64,000 nucleotides of DNA from Acinetobacter lwoffii (GCF_022967985.1 NZ_JALJVC010000006.1:62001-126000); one strand, 5' to 3'; positions 16,901 to 26,494 are shown, counted from the first letter of the stretch. The notes: generated by a model not told the origin, from the letters alone. Translations and numbers: made by a program.

Positions 16901-18720
16901 TATTCTTCTTTGGTTTTTTGTGCCTTACGGGTTCTGCGCCAGAACAGCAGCCCTATAATAAGCGCAGCAACAATCACTAGAATAATAGCAATAGTTCGCA
17001 TGGAAATCTGTTCAATTATCGGGGTTTCTGCTTTTTCTATAGCTGTTTGACTAAGTACGGTAATTTGCCCTTGGGCAGAAATAAACAAGGCCGCAGTATT
17101 GTTCGGGATTTTCTGCTGGATTTGCGGCCAAAAGCGGGAAAAATTTTCTACCCCGAGGTTGTTGTCGCTATAAATCCAGAAATTCCCGTTTCTGACGGTG
17201 ATCAAACTACCATTTGCCGTAGTAGGTAAGTAAAGAATCTGACTGTATTTTTGCAATTCGGATTGATAACGCTGGGCATTCAGCAGGATATTAATGGTTT
17301 TAGGTGTACTTGGATTCAGCTGGGTGATATTCAGACCAATTGGATCATTACTGAGCAGCATGTTCTTGGCAACTTGAGCTAGGCTGATCGCGATGGGGGT
17401 GGCCACAGGCGTATTCATGGCAATTTCAGGAGTCTTGTCAAAAACTGTAGACAGGCTGATGACTCCCTGTTTCATCTGGTAAGGCAGACTAAGCTTGGAT
17501 TTTTTAGCATCAATCCATAAGGCATTACCCGCATTAGGTAGACAATTATTGCTATTTAACTGGTTATTACTCACCGTCATGTTAAAGCTGTTGGTATAGG
17601 GATAATCTGCACCTACAAATTCAAACTGCCGCTCAACCGGGCTGGAATCCAGTTTTGCCAGACTGGTACTACCTGCGAGTACTTCATTGAGCCAAACCTG
17701 TAAGGTCGAGCCTTGTAAGAGTCCGCTTTGCGAACGGAAATTAAGCTGACCCTTTAAAATATCCGTAGCTTCCCAAACAGCAGGAAAGACCAGTGAAATA
17801 TTTTTGGGAGTATTGTCTAGTTTGAAATCGGAAATGCCCAGATCAGCCAAGCTTTCAAAACGGCGTACACTGGCCCAGTTTGGTCGTGCGACAGGGCCAT
17901 TTAAACTCGCTGTTGCAGTATTTAGTTGTGCCAGATATTGCTGATTGAGCAGGGCATTGACGGCCATCAATAATTGGGATTCTGAAGAGTATTCAATCGT
18001 CAGGCTTGGTACCTGGTTAACCTGATTTAGACTCATCCGTGCTGCGGGTAATTTTGCGGCCGAACGCTGAATATTGATCATGAAATCAGGTGCTGATTCA
18101 GGAGTGGTATTTAGCCGCCATTGCACAGGTGTCGCAAAATTCCAGGCAGTTGCCAGCCTACTCATCATGGTGGCTTCCAGGAAATTTGCCGTATTAAAAC
18201 CTAGCAGTGCCTGTACCGGTTCTGAGCGGTTCAATTGGCTATTGAACAGGACATCCGGGAGTTGATTCAGCTGCATGCTGTTACGCTGCGATTGGTAACT
18301 CAGATTTGGTTGAGTCAAGGTAGTCTGTAAATTGCTTGATTCAAGACAAATATTGGCAGTACTTTGTCCAGGTCCTGGTTTTTGTAAAATACTGATATCC
18401 AGCCGATGAAAACCGCTGTCGGCAGGGGGGAGGCTAAAATTTAATGTGCCTTTACCACTCAAATTTTGTTGATGAATCAGCTGATTGTCATACCGGACAA
18501 TCACTGTACTGCTACCCTGTACATCGAACTGACTGCTGAACTGGACATCCTGCCAGCTTTCACCTTTTCCAACATAAAAAAAGTAAGGTGCAGTTTGCTC
18601 TACATGCCGTGCAACTACATCATCAAGCTTCCAGGTGGCCGCATAGAGAGGTGCACTAGACAATGCCAAGATAAGTGAAGACATTAATCTCAAAGGAGCT
18701 GTTTTTATGTGCATGATCAT
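16900..18720 (-). CDS. BcsB-like periplasmic membrane-anchored subunit of a polysaccharide synthase
   Basis: About 606 residues: signal peptide (LRLMSSLILALSSAPLYAA), a long periplasmic part of beta-sandwich character, and a single C-terminal transmembrane helix (AIILVIVAALIIGLLFW) ending in a basic tail. This topology and repeated jelly-roll-like segments match BcsB, which guides the nascent glycan from the synthase across the periplasm. The ATG at 18720 overlaps the synthase TGA by ATGA and is taken as the start; the longer frame to 18753 lies inside the upstream gene. Sequence similarity to cellulose BcsB appears low, so the polymer need not be cellulose. Confidence 0.7.
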   Translation of the reverse strand: MIMHIKTAPLRLMSSLILALSSAPLYAATWKLDDVVARHVEQTAPYFFYVGKGESWQDVQFSSQFDVQGSSTVIVRYDNQLIHQQNLSGKGTLNFSLPPADSGFHRLDISILQKPGPGQSTANICLESSNLQTTLTQPNLSYQSQRNSMQLNQLPDVLFNSQLNRSEPVQALLGFNTANFLEATMMSRLATAWNFATPVQWRLNTTPESAPDFMINIQRSAAKLPAARMSLNQVNQVPSLTIEYSSESQLLMAVNALLNQQYLAQLNTATASLNGPVARPNWASVRRFESLADLGISDFKLDNTPKNISLVFPAVWEATDILKGQLNFRSQSGLLQGSTLQVWLNEVLAGSTSLAKLDSSPVERQFEFVGADYPYTNSFNMTVSNNQLNSNNCLPNAGNALWIDAKKSKLSLPYQMKQGVISLSTVFDKTPEIAMNTPVATPIAISLAQVAKNMLLSNDPIGLNITQLNPSTPKTINILLNAQRYQSELQKYSQILYLPTTANGSLITVRNGNFWIYSDNNLGVENFSRFWPQIQQKIPNNTAALFISAQGQITVLSQTAIEKAETPIIEQISMRTIAIILVIVAALIIGLLFWRRTRKAQKTKEE

Positions 18721-19970
18721 TTTTTTTCCTTCTTTCGTTCTGTCTTGTACCAAGTAATTCCCTCACCCTTGATTTTGCCTTTTAACATGTCCCAGGCGGC
18801 TTTAAAGACAATCAGGAGAAATACTTGTGAATAGGTGAAATAAGCGATAAAGGCATAGAAGTAAAATCGTTTAGGCACTTCTTTTTCCAGACTGAGGGTA
18901 AACCAGATCTGGACCAGATAAAGAATAAAGGCCAAGATGAAAAGCAAGGTAAAAGGACCGGGAATTGTAGTGCCATCAATACCGAGTAGACCAACCACCA
19001 GCGTCATATGACTTAAGAAGAGGGCTGGCACAAAAATGATGTAACACATAATATTGTTGCTGATTTCCATTCCGATTGGAAAAGGATGCCGGAGCGCTGT
19101 TCTTAAATATTTACGGGTTACATAAAAGTTACCTTGAGTCCAACGCGAGCGTTGTTTGATAAAAATATTCAGGTCACCCGGATCCTGTTGCCAGCCTACG
19201 GCATAAGGCACCCATTTAATCCGTTTATGTCCCAGAAAAATCCGGTAACTCATTTCGGTGTCATCGACCAAGGATTTTTCGTCAAATCCGCCTAGAATAT
19301 CGAGTGCATCTCGCCAGATCACATAATTGGTTCCCATTAGGGTGGAAAGACGGAAACGCAGCCAGCGTCCACCCTGAAAAATCCACTGGAAATAGATAAA
19401 CTCGATAGCGATAAAGGTACTAAGGGGGCTGTCTTTCCAGTTGCGGGTACGAACTTTGCCATTCACTGCGACCAGACTAGAATCTGCCAGCAAGGTCTGG
19501 GCAATCAGTCGCACACAATCCGGCTCTGGCGTACTGTCCGCATCATAAACCGCGATCAATTCTCCGCAGGCGTGTTTGAGTCCGTTATTCAAAGTTCTGG
19601 ATTTACCTTTACCGCCTTGACCTTTAGGCACATTGATGACCCGAATGACTGGAAATTCGGCTGCCATACGATCGGCAATTTCCTGGGTATTGTCTTTAGA
19701 GGCATCATTAATCAGCAGTACTTCATAGCTTTCAGCCGGATAATCCTGTGCAGCTAGAGAGCGTAAGGTATCTTCAATCACCAGTGCTTCGTTATATGCC
19801 GGCACCAGCACACTCAGCATGGGCCAACGTTCAGGTATCGGCAAATTGGTCAGTTCCTGACTGGCTCGAATCGAATAACGCCAGGCAGAAAAGCTGAGCC
19901 AGGCCCAAAAGGCCTGTGGAATCCAGATCCCGATAAAGCCAGTAATAAACAGAATATCGATCATGCTCAT
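18717..19970 (-). CDS. Processive family-2 glycosyltransferase (polysaccharide synthase)
   Basis: About 417 residues. One N-terminal hydrophobic segment precedes a GT-A domain with VLVPAYNE, the LLINDASKD aspartate, the YDADSTP DxD motif, LVDDTEMSYR (general-base region) and QRSRW (QxxRW), the full set of a processive synthase such as BcsA, PgaC or NfrB. Three or so transmembrane helices follow (about residues 285-385). There is no C-terminal PilZ or MshEN domain, so any c-di-GMP control must come from another subunit. The start at 19970 forms an ATGA overlap with the upstream stop. It is the core enzyme of the five-gene operon. Confidence 0.85.
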   Translation of the reverse strand: MSMIDILFITGFIGIWIPQAFWAWLSFSAWRYSIRASQELTNLPIPERWPMLSVLVPAYNEALVIEDTLRSLAAQDYPAESYEVLLINDASKDNTQEIADRMAAEFPVIRVINVPKGQGGKGKSRTLNNGLKHACGELIAVYDADSTPEPDCVRLIAQTLLADSSLVAVNGKVRTRNWKDSPLSTFIAIEFIYFQWIFQGGRWLRFRLSTLMGTNYVIWRDALDILGGFDEKSLVDDTEMSYRIFLGHKRIKWVPYAVGWQQDPGDLNIFIKQRSRWTQGNFYVTRKYLRTALRHPFPIGMEISNNIMCYIIFVPALFLSHMTLVVGLLGIDGTTIPGPFTLLFILAFILYLVQIWFTLSLEKEVPKRFYFYAFIAYFTYSQVFLLIVFKAAWDMLKGKIKGEGITWYKTERKKEKK

Positions 19971-20860
19971 GATTTTTTGAACCTCCGCCATAACATGGTG
20001 ATCAGGAGGATGAGCATTAAGATAACGATCACAACAACGGATGCCCAGGAAGTAGAGGTACCCCAGAAGCTTAATAAATTAGGGTAATGGGTCGAGAGCA
20101 CCAGATGTAATGGCAAGATTACGATTCCTGCTGAGAGCAAGATATAGCCGAGTGGATTGGTATGCATCCGGTTCAGTTGGCTGTCAAAGCGTGTATTTAA
20201 AAAGGTCCAGGAAATTCCCAATTCAGGATAAGCGATCTCACTTTCGGCAAGTGGCGCCTGAGGATTCAGGATAATTCCGGTACCATTGAAAGCAGTTTGT
20301 GGGTAGGCGGTGTAAAATTGTTGCTGACCCGATTGAATTAAACGGGCGGGTAAAGGCAGTTGTCCAGGATTGGCCTGAACAATGTAAAGTCCCGCAGGTA
20401 AAGTTTTGAGATTCGGATTCCAGCCATCCTGTATATAGGCAGCCATGGGACGTAGACCTGCACTGGTGGCGAGGGTCGCAAGTCCGCGAAAACGCTTTGG
20501 TTCGATACTGCTTAGATCAAGAATCGGGATAGCACCTTCCGAAACCTCCTGTTTGATCTGAAAGTAGATTGACGGTTTCATGAAATTTTCAGGAATGATT
20601 AAACCCGGTTTAATAGCCTGATTTTTCATGTTTTGATAAGTTTCGTAATGTATTTGATCAAAGCTAAATATCGGCCATAACTTCCTAGGAGCTGGGAAAT
20701 AGGCTGGAATTTGCTTAATATCTGAGGAATCTTGCTGCTGAACCGGATCGGCTGTTTTAAGCTCACATTGATAATATTGTTGATAGTAAGAACTCAGTAC
20801 CGGGTCAGGCAGTGTATTGACTGAAATGATCAGACCGCAGACATGCAAAAAATGACTCAT
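19967..20860 (-). CDS. Unrecognised membrane-anchored protein of the polysaccharide operon
   Basis: 297 residues with no family recognised. Residues 1-230 are mostly soluble; two hydrophobic helices follow (about 243-262 and 275-292), ending in a basic RRFKKS tail. The N-terminus is only weakly hydrophobic and may or may not be a signal. A Pro-rich segment (about 150-180) and an RGLATLATSAGLRP stretch are visible. It overlaps both neighbours by ATGA, so it is translated in fixed ratio with the synthase and is probably an assembly or co-polymerase subunit. Function is otherwise unknown. Confidence 0.7.
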   Translation of the reverse strand: MSHFLHVCGLIISVNTLPDPVLSSYYQQYYQCELKTADPVQQQDSSDIKQIPAYFPAPRKLWPIFSFDQIHYETYQNMKNQAIKPGLIIPENFMKPSIYFQIKQEVSEGAIPILDLSSIEPKRFRGLATLATSAGLRPMAAYIQDGWNPNLKTLPAGLYIVQANPGQLPLPARLIQSGQQQFYTAYPQTAFNGTGIILNPQAPLAESEIAYPELGISWTFLNTRFDSQLNRMHTNPLGYILLSAGIVILPLHLVLSTHYPNLLSFWGTSTSWASVVVIVILMLILLITMLWRRFKKS

Positions 20861-21615
20861 AGGCGTTCCTCCAAGGAGGGTCGGCCCTGATGATGGGGTA
20901 AATGAGTAATCTCTGTTTTAATCAGTTCAATCTGTTTGATTTTTTCAATCAGTTGTTTGGAAATAGTAGATTCTCGATCGGCAATCGTAATTACGCGCAA
21001 GACCGAGAGCCGGCTATCAGTAAAGGAAAAGTGAGGAACTTCAAACTTATTTTCCAGCACATGGATAATTTTTTGTTGCAACAGTTTTAGTTCATCCACC
21101 TGCAACATATCTCTTAATAAACTGTGGTTGGTAATTTCTATATAAATTTCATCGTATTGAGGAATCAGATTCAGATTTAACATATCCTGAACTTGAGTTT
21201 GGGTATAGAAATAAGTACTGATAGGTAATGTTTTATGGGTCAGATTTTTACGATAAGTATCCAGTAAATTGTCGGTTTGCCTGTTGGTCGACATCATTTC
21301 ATAGTAAATACTAAGTAGAAGTGGCGCTACAGGTAGAATAAAAAGCTGCAAGAAGCGAGTATTGATATCCATGCTGTCAGCCTGGACATTAAATAAAATA
21401 TAAATAAAAAGAATAATAAAAATGACAATACTTAGTACAACGGACTGAACTACATTTAAAAAGCGGCCTAGCAGAATAAAGCCAATTAGAAGAATCCAGC
21501 TTCCGACCAGTTCTGTACGTACCCATTCATAGCCAATTAGTCCTATAAATATAACTATGACCATGGGCAAAAAGGTAATGGTTTGATTTGTTCTGACCAG
21601 CCAGTTTTTTTTCAT
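20857..21615 (-). CDS. Four-helix membrane protein with a degenerate GGDEF-like domain
   Basis: 252 residues. Four transmembrane helices occupy about residues 12-108. The cytoplasmic part (about 120-245) follows the strand-helix pattern of a GGDEF fold (YDEIYIEITNHSLLRD, a helix, then SFTDSRLSVLRVITIAD) but has no GGDEF catalytic motif and no RxxD inhibitory site. This is reminiscent of PelD, which uses a degenerate GGDEF domain as sensor. It is the first gene of the operon, and the synthase lacks a c-di-GMP domain. A regulatory role is therefore plausible; nucleotide binding is not shown. Confidence 0.6.
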   Translation of the reverse strand: MKKNWLVRTNQTITFLPMVIVIFIGLIGYEWVRTELVGSWILLIGFILLGRFLNVVQSVVLSIVIFIILFIYILFNVQADSMDINTRFLQLFILPVAPLLLSIYYEMMSTNRQTDNLLDTYRKNLTHKTLPISTYFYTQTQVQDMLNLNLIPQYDEIYIEITNHSLLRDMLQVDELKLLQQKIIHVLENKFEVPHFSFTDSRLSVLRVITIADRESTISKQLIEKIKQIELIKTEITHLPHHQGRPSLEERL

Positions 21616-22235
21616 TAAAATTACTTTTTAAGGAGTCTAATAATATAAAAGTGTTAGTTTCCAATTAAATTATTACATAAAGAATTGTAAAGGAATTGTG
21701 TAAAAAAGATGCGATATTATATTTAAGAAAATTTAATTTGTTTAATTTAGAAATAAAGAAGATATTATTCAATGTCTTTTAAAGTAGCCAATTTTAAGAT
21801 TAAAATTTGTCCGATACGAATAAGTAGAATGTTTAAACCTTGATATCTAACAATTAGATTTGAAATCACACACAGTGAATAGACTGATATTTTCTAATCT
21901 TTAGATGAGTTTCATTCATTCACTTCTAAATTGCATCTAATAAGCTATAAAACCATTCTTTGAATTTACCCCTCAATTTCATCCACTTAATATTCGATAG
22001 AATTTATCTTAAGTTATTAATATTCATTATTTTATCATCTATTAAACCCTAAAATTACATAGAAAAAATCTGTCATATTTTTCTTTATTAAGTGATCTTG
22101 ATATCTTAAGAACAACCAAGAATGAATAAGATTCACTTTTCATTGAGTTTAAATCAGTTTTATTCATCTTAACGTTCACGTATAACTAGGCTCATTCAGA
22201 AATTTGGTTATTAGAACTTAGGGTAGTGAATCACA
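21616..22235. other. Divergent AT-rich promoter region between polysaccharide operon and mesX
   Basis: About 620 bases with no open frame worth calling. It must hold the promoter of the polysaccharide operon (minus) and of mesX (plus). No clear -35/-10 pair, riboswitch or known operator was recognised by eye. The AT content is higher than in the flanking genes. Confidence 0.6.
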
Positions 22236-23243
22236 ATGAGTAAAAAGTTTGCATGTTCAATTAAGCGCATTCGTTTTGACGAAAACTATCAACCTGCAGA
22301 TAGCACACGTCTGACGACGAACTTTGCCAATTTGGCGCGTGGCGAAAGTCGCGAACAGAATTTGCGTAACACTCTACGAATGATCAATAACCGTTTTAAT
22401 GCATTGGCACATTGGGATAATCCAAAAGCAGATCGTTATTCAGTTGAAATCGACATTATTTCAGTTGACCTGGATGTTGAAGGAAATGGTAAAACATTCC
22501 CTGCAATTGAAACTTTAAAAATCACGATTATTGATCATCAAACCAATCAGCGTATTGATGGCATGATTGGCAACAGTTTCTCGTCTTATGTCCGCGATTA
22601 TGATTTTAGCGTGGTACTTCCTGAACATATCAAGAAAAATCCAACATCGACCAAGCCAGAAAATTTTGGTGATTTACATGGCAAGCTTTATCAATATCTC
22701 GTCAATTCTGAAGTATTTAAAGCAGAATTTAAAAAACAGCCGGTGATTTGTTTGAGCGTTTCAACCTCGAAAACCTATTACCGTACCGCGAATGTGCATC
22801 CTGTATTGGGTGTGGAATATAAAAATGATGAGTATTCACGTACCGATGAATACTTCGCCAAAATGGGCTTAACCGTCCGTTATTTCAAACCTGAAAATGC
22901 TGCTGCACCTTTAGCATTTTATTTCGCAGGTGATTTATTACGTGATTATACCGATCTGGAGTTGATCAGTGCGATCAGCACCATGGAAAGCTTCCAAAAG
23001 ATTTACCGTCCTGAAATTTATAATGCGAATTCTGCTGCGGGTCAGGTGTATCAACCCAGCCTTGAGTACCCAGATTATTCATTGACTCAAATTGTGTATG
23101 ACCGTGTTGAGCGTGGTCAATTGGCAGTGAAGCAAGGGAAGTGGGCGGAAGAACACTTTATCCAGCCTTATAAAGACATTCTGGAGCAATGGGCCGCAGA
23201 GTTCACAATCAAAACTACTGCTGACCAAGAACGCGCTGCTTAA
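22236..23243 (+). CDS. mesX: MesX (DUF1852), partner of the folate-independent methionine synthase MesD
   Basis: 335 residues, no signal peptide, cytoplasmic. The length, the start (SKKFACSIKRIRFDENYQP) and strict adjacency to a short MetE-like synthase identify the DUF1852 family. Genetic work on MesD-type synthases showed that DUF1852 and oxygen are needed for activity, while methyl-folate and cobalamin are not. MesX presumably helps supply the methyl group, by a mechanism I cannot deduce from sequence. It is the first gene of an operon with mesD 45 bp downstream. Confidence 0.88.
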   Translation: MSKKFACSIKRIRFDENYQPADSTRLTTNFANLARGESREQNLRNTLRMINNRFNALAHWDNPKADRYSVEIDIISVDLDVEGNGKTFPAIETLKITIIDHQTNQRIDGMIGNSFSSYVRDYDFSVVLPEHIKKNPTSTKPENFGDLHGKLYQYLVNSEVFKAEFKKQPVICLSVSTSKTYYRTANVHPVLGVEYKNDEYSRTDEYFAKMGLTVRYFKPENAAAPLAFYFAGDLLRDYTDLELISAISTMESFQKIYRPEIYNANSAAGQVYQPSLEYPDYSLTQIVYDRVERGQLAVKQGKWAEEHFIQPYKDILEQWAAEFTIKTTADQERAA

Positions 23244-23288
23244 TACACAACATTATTATTTTACGAATATAGAGATAGAAGATTAGAC

Positions 23289-24332
23289 ATGGCACTTTTA
23301 CAACCTAAAAAGCTACTCCTAACATCAACTGCTGGCAGCTTACCGAAACCGTCTTGGCTAGCAGAACCTGAAAAACTTTGGTCACCCTGGAAATTGGAAG
23401 GCCAGGAATTATTGGATGCAAAACAAGATGCACTGCGTTTGTCACTGCATGAACAACAGCAGGCAGGCATTGATATTGTCAGCGATGGTGAACAAACCCG
23501 TCAGCATTTTGTGACGACATTTATTGAGCACCTTGAAGGCGTTGACTTCAATCAGCGTGAAACGGTTAAAATCCGGAATCGTTATGAAGCGAGCGTTCCA
23601 TCAGTCGTGGGTGAAGTTTCTCGTCAAAAACCTGTCTTTGTTGAAGATGCCAAATTCTTACGTTCTCTCACAGATCAACCGATTAAATGGGCACTGCCTG
23701 GTCCAATGACCATGATTGATACGCTATATGACGGTCACTACAAGAGCCGTGAAAAACTGGCTTGGGAATTTGCCAAGATCCTGAATCAGGAAGCTCGCGA
23801 GCTTGAAGCGGCTGGCGTGGATATCATCCAGTTTGATGAACCTGCATTTAACGTGTTCTTCGATGAAGTGAATGACTGGGGTGTGGCAACTTTAGAGCGT
23901 GCACTTGAAGGCTTGAAGTGTGAAACTGCGGTACACATTTGCTATGGTTATGGTATTAAAGCCAATACCGATTGGAAAAAGACCTTAGGCTCAGAATGGC
24001 GTCAGTACGAAGAAGCATTTCCGAAACTGCAAAAATCAAAAATTGATATTGTGTCGCTCGAATGCCATAACTCACGTGTTCCGATGGATTTGATTGAGTT
24101 GATTCGTGGTAAAAAAGTCATGGTCGGTGCGATTGATGTCGCAAGTAATCAAATTGAAACAGCTGAAGAAGTGGCAAATACGTTGCGTAAAGCACTTCAG
24201 TTTGTGGATGCAGACAAACTCTATCCATCAACCAACTGTGGCATGGCACCACTTGGTCGCCAAGTGGCTCGTGGCAAACTCAATGCACTCAGTGCAGGTG
24301 CTGAGATTATTCGTCAGGAATTATCTCGCTAA
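23289..24332 (+). CDS. mesD: MesD core methionine synthase (folate-independent)
   Basis: 347 residues, matching only the C-terminal catalytic half of MetE (normally about 750 residues). Zinc and homocysteine residues are visible: His and Cys in VHICYGY (about 215-217), Glu in SLECHNS (about 258) and Cys in STNCGMAP (about 317). DIIQFDEPAF is the conserved acidic loop. It transfers a methyl group to homocysteine, but the folate-binding N-terminal domain is absent. Co-transcription with mesX fits the MesD family of aerobic bacteria. A flavin reductase gene follows. Confidence 0.9.
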   Translation: MALLQPKKLLLTSTAGSLPKPSWLAEPEKLWSPWKLEGQELLDAKQDALRLSLHEQQQAGIDIVSDGEQTRQHFVTTFIEHLEGVDFNQRETVKIRNRYEASVPSVVGEVSRQKPVFVEDAKFLRSLTDQPIKWALPGPMTMIDTLYDGHYKSREKLAWEFAKILNQEARELEAAGVDIIQFDEPAFNVFFDEVNDWGVATLERALEGLKCETAVHICYGYGIKANTDWKKTLGSEWRQYEEAFPKLQKSKIDIVSLECHNSRVPMDLIELIRGKKVMVGAIDVASNQIETAEEVANTLRKALQFVDADKLYPSTNCGMAPLGRQVARGKLNALSAGAEIIRQELSR

Positions 24333-24424
24333 TTAAAGTGAATCCATGATGCTTTTAAAAGATTGAAAGTATCATTTGAGTGATATAACGCTCTTTATAA
24401 AAAGCTGAATATTGGAATACGGTG

Positions 24425-24919
24425 ATGGTTGAAGCGACAGACTTTAGAAACGCAATGTCTTTATTAACAAGTGCAGTGAATGTAGTGACCACGATGGGCG
24501 ATTCAGGTCGTCATGGTTTTACTGCGTCTGCCGTGTGTAGCGTGACCGATACACCACCGACATTGTTGGTTTGTATGAATAAATCATCGCGTTCTTATAT
24601 CAACTTTGTTGAAAATAAAGTGCTGTGCGTAAATGTACTCAGTGCAGATCGAGCGCATCTTTCAAATGTTTTTGCATCTTCAAAATTCAGTTCTGAACAA
24701 CGATTTGAACAGGGTGAGTGGACTGAATTAGAAACAGGTTCTCCTGTACTTCAAGATGCACTGGTGAGCTTTGATTGTGAAATTGGGCAGATCCAGGAAG
24801 TTGGTACACATACGATTTTGATTTGTCCGATTGTTGCCATTCAACAGAATCAGGAAGATCAAGCCCTGGTTTATTTTAATCGTGCCTATCATCAGGTCGG
24901 GGAAACAGAGTCTGTCTAA
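24425..24919 (+). CDS. Flavin reductase (HpaC/RutF-like), probable electron supplier for MesX/MesD
   Basis: 164 residues of the flavin-reductase-like FMN-binding split barrel: FRNAMSLLTSAVNVVTT opening, GFTASAVCSVTDTPPTLLVCMN (flavin-binding core) and NVFASS. Such proteins reduce free FMN or FAD with NAD(P)H for a two-component monooxygenase. The ATG at 24425 is preferred to the GTG at 24422. It lies 92 bp after mesD on the same strand. The oxygen requirement reported for MesD makes a reduced-flavin supplier in this operon meaningful, though the link is inference. Confidence 0.8.
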   Translation: MVEATDFRNAMSLLTSAVNVVTTMGDSGRHGFTASAVCSVTDTPPTLLVCMNKSSRSYINFVENKVLCVNVLSADRAHLSNVFASSKFSSEQRFEQGEWTELETGSPVLQDALVSFDCEIGQIQEVGTHTILICPIVAIQQNQEDQALVYFNRAYHQVGETESV

Positions 24920-25170
24920 TCCTGGAGCTGATGTAGGATTAAAATATTTTAGATTTAAAAGCTTATTAACTTCCGTAATTTTGATTAAACTGGTCTACTA
25001 AGAATAAGGAATTAGGTAGACCATCAACAAGGATGAATGGCGGACTAATGCAATAATTTACAGCTATCTATAGCCTAGAATTTAAAGATACAGCAGTTAA
25101 ATTGATGTGCTGCTTTAAAAAACTGTTTATATAATAAAAATACGTACAGTCACTGGATGACACAAGGTGA

Positions 25171-26436
25171 ATGCTCTTGAATATGCTTTTGCAAAGTTTA
25201 TCTTTTCAGGAATTACTGACCATCATGCTGTCGGCATTAGGCTGTGGGCTTTTAATTGGGCTTGAGCGTGAACGTCATAAAAACAATAACAATGAGCAGA
25301 GTTTTGCAGGATTAAGATCATTTACGATTACAGCTTTATTGGGTGCTTCATGTTTCCTTTTGCATCTCTATATTGGAGTAATAGGAACCGTCGCGGTCAG
25401 CCTGTTCTGTGTGTATAGCCTGTTTCAACAAAAACAAGATATTGGATCTACCACTGAACTGGCTTTTTTGATGACTTATATCATTGGCGCTATTTGTGTG
25501 TGGAATATCCCACTGGCTGCAGGGATGGCGGTTCTACTCACGATTATCCTGATGGGCAAACAGACATTGCATCAATTTGCCGGAAAAACGATCCAAAGCT
25601 ATGAGTTAAGAGATGGCTTACTTTTATTGGCTTTGATATTGATTGCGTTGCCGGTCATGCCCAATAAGCCCTTGTGGGGCGCCGTACTGAATCCCTATAT
25701 CATCCTTAAACTACTCATTTTAATCTTGATTGTGCAGTCCATGGCACATGTGGCAAAACGAATCCTATCCAATGATAAGGCTCTCATTTTATCTGCCTTA
25801 GCCTCGGGATTTGTCTCCAGTACGGCCACGATTGCCAGTTTGGGCATGCAAGTCCGATCCGGGCGGGCCAGTGCAAAATTAAATGCAGGCGCCGGATTGA
25901 TCTCCTGTATTGCCACCTTATTACAGCTCTTGCTGATTGTTCTGTGAGTGAGCGTAGAGTGGTTCAAGTTCCTGCTGATTCCGAGTTTGGTGGGGATCGG
26001 AATTTTATGTATTGCAGCCGGATTCTTGATTTATCGAACTCCCCAAGCGGACAACAGTACGACCATCAATGAAATACAAGAAATTGATAGCCGAATGTTC
26101 AGTATCAAAGAAGCGGTGATTATTGCGGTCAGTTTGACCTTAATCCAGGCTGGGATTTACGGCGCGAATCTTTTACTGGGAGATAGCGGCTTAATCTTAG
26201 GTACTTTTTTAGCCTCTTTATTTGAAGTGCATGCTGCTGTAGCAGGTGTAGTGATACAGGGAAATCCTCATAACCTGACTTTAATTTATGCTGTCATGAT
26301 TGGACTTGCGGCACATGCGGTGTCTAAAAGTATCAATTCTTTTGTGACTGGGGGATGGAAGTTTTTTCTGTATTTTGCGCCTAGCCAAATTCTACATATG
26401 TTAGGGCTTATCTTTATTCTTCTGAGTTTGAAATAA
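25171..26436 (+). pseudogene. MgtC/SapB-DUF4010 membrane protein gene interrupted by an in-frame TGA
   Basis: Two adjacent open frames (25171-25947 and 25948-26436) lie in the same reading frame, separated only by TGA at 25945-25947. The first half has the MgtC-type GLLIGLERER motif and six to seven helices; the second continues a DUF4010-type membrane domain ending in about four helices. Together they give about 420 residues, the normal size of this two-domain family. A single change (for example TGG to TGA) explains the break. A GTG directly follows the stop, so re-initiation producing two subunits is possible but has no ribosome binding site. An AAGGTGA precedes the first ATG. Function of the family is poorly known. 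Confidence 0.75.
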
Positions 26437-26477
26437 AAGGGAGCTGGTTTGCATATATTATAAAATGATCCAGTCAT

Positions 26478-26494
26478 TTTAAGCCATTTTTAAG
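26478..26494 (+). promoter_or_regulatory. PmrA box of the eptA-pmrA-pmrB operon
   Basis: TTTAAGCCATTTTTAAG is an exact half-site-N5-half-site PmrA/BasR box. A -10-like TAGGCT begins 10 bases after it, and the eptA ATG is 47 bp downstream. Confidence 0.8.

Noticed and set aside
18717..19970. Cellulose synthase BcsA
   Set aside because: No PilZ domain, no bcsZ/bcsC of normal size, and a UDP-GlcNAc epimerase in the locus argue for another polymer.
25945..25947. TGA read as selenocysteine
   Set aside because: No selenoprotein family resemblance and no obvious stem-loop directly after it; a nonsense change is simpler.
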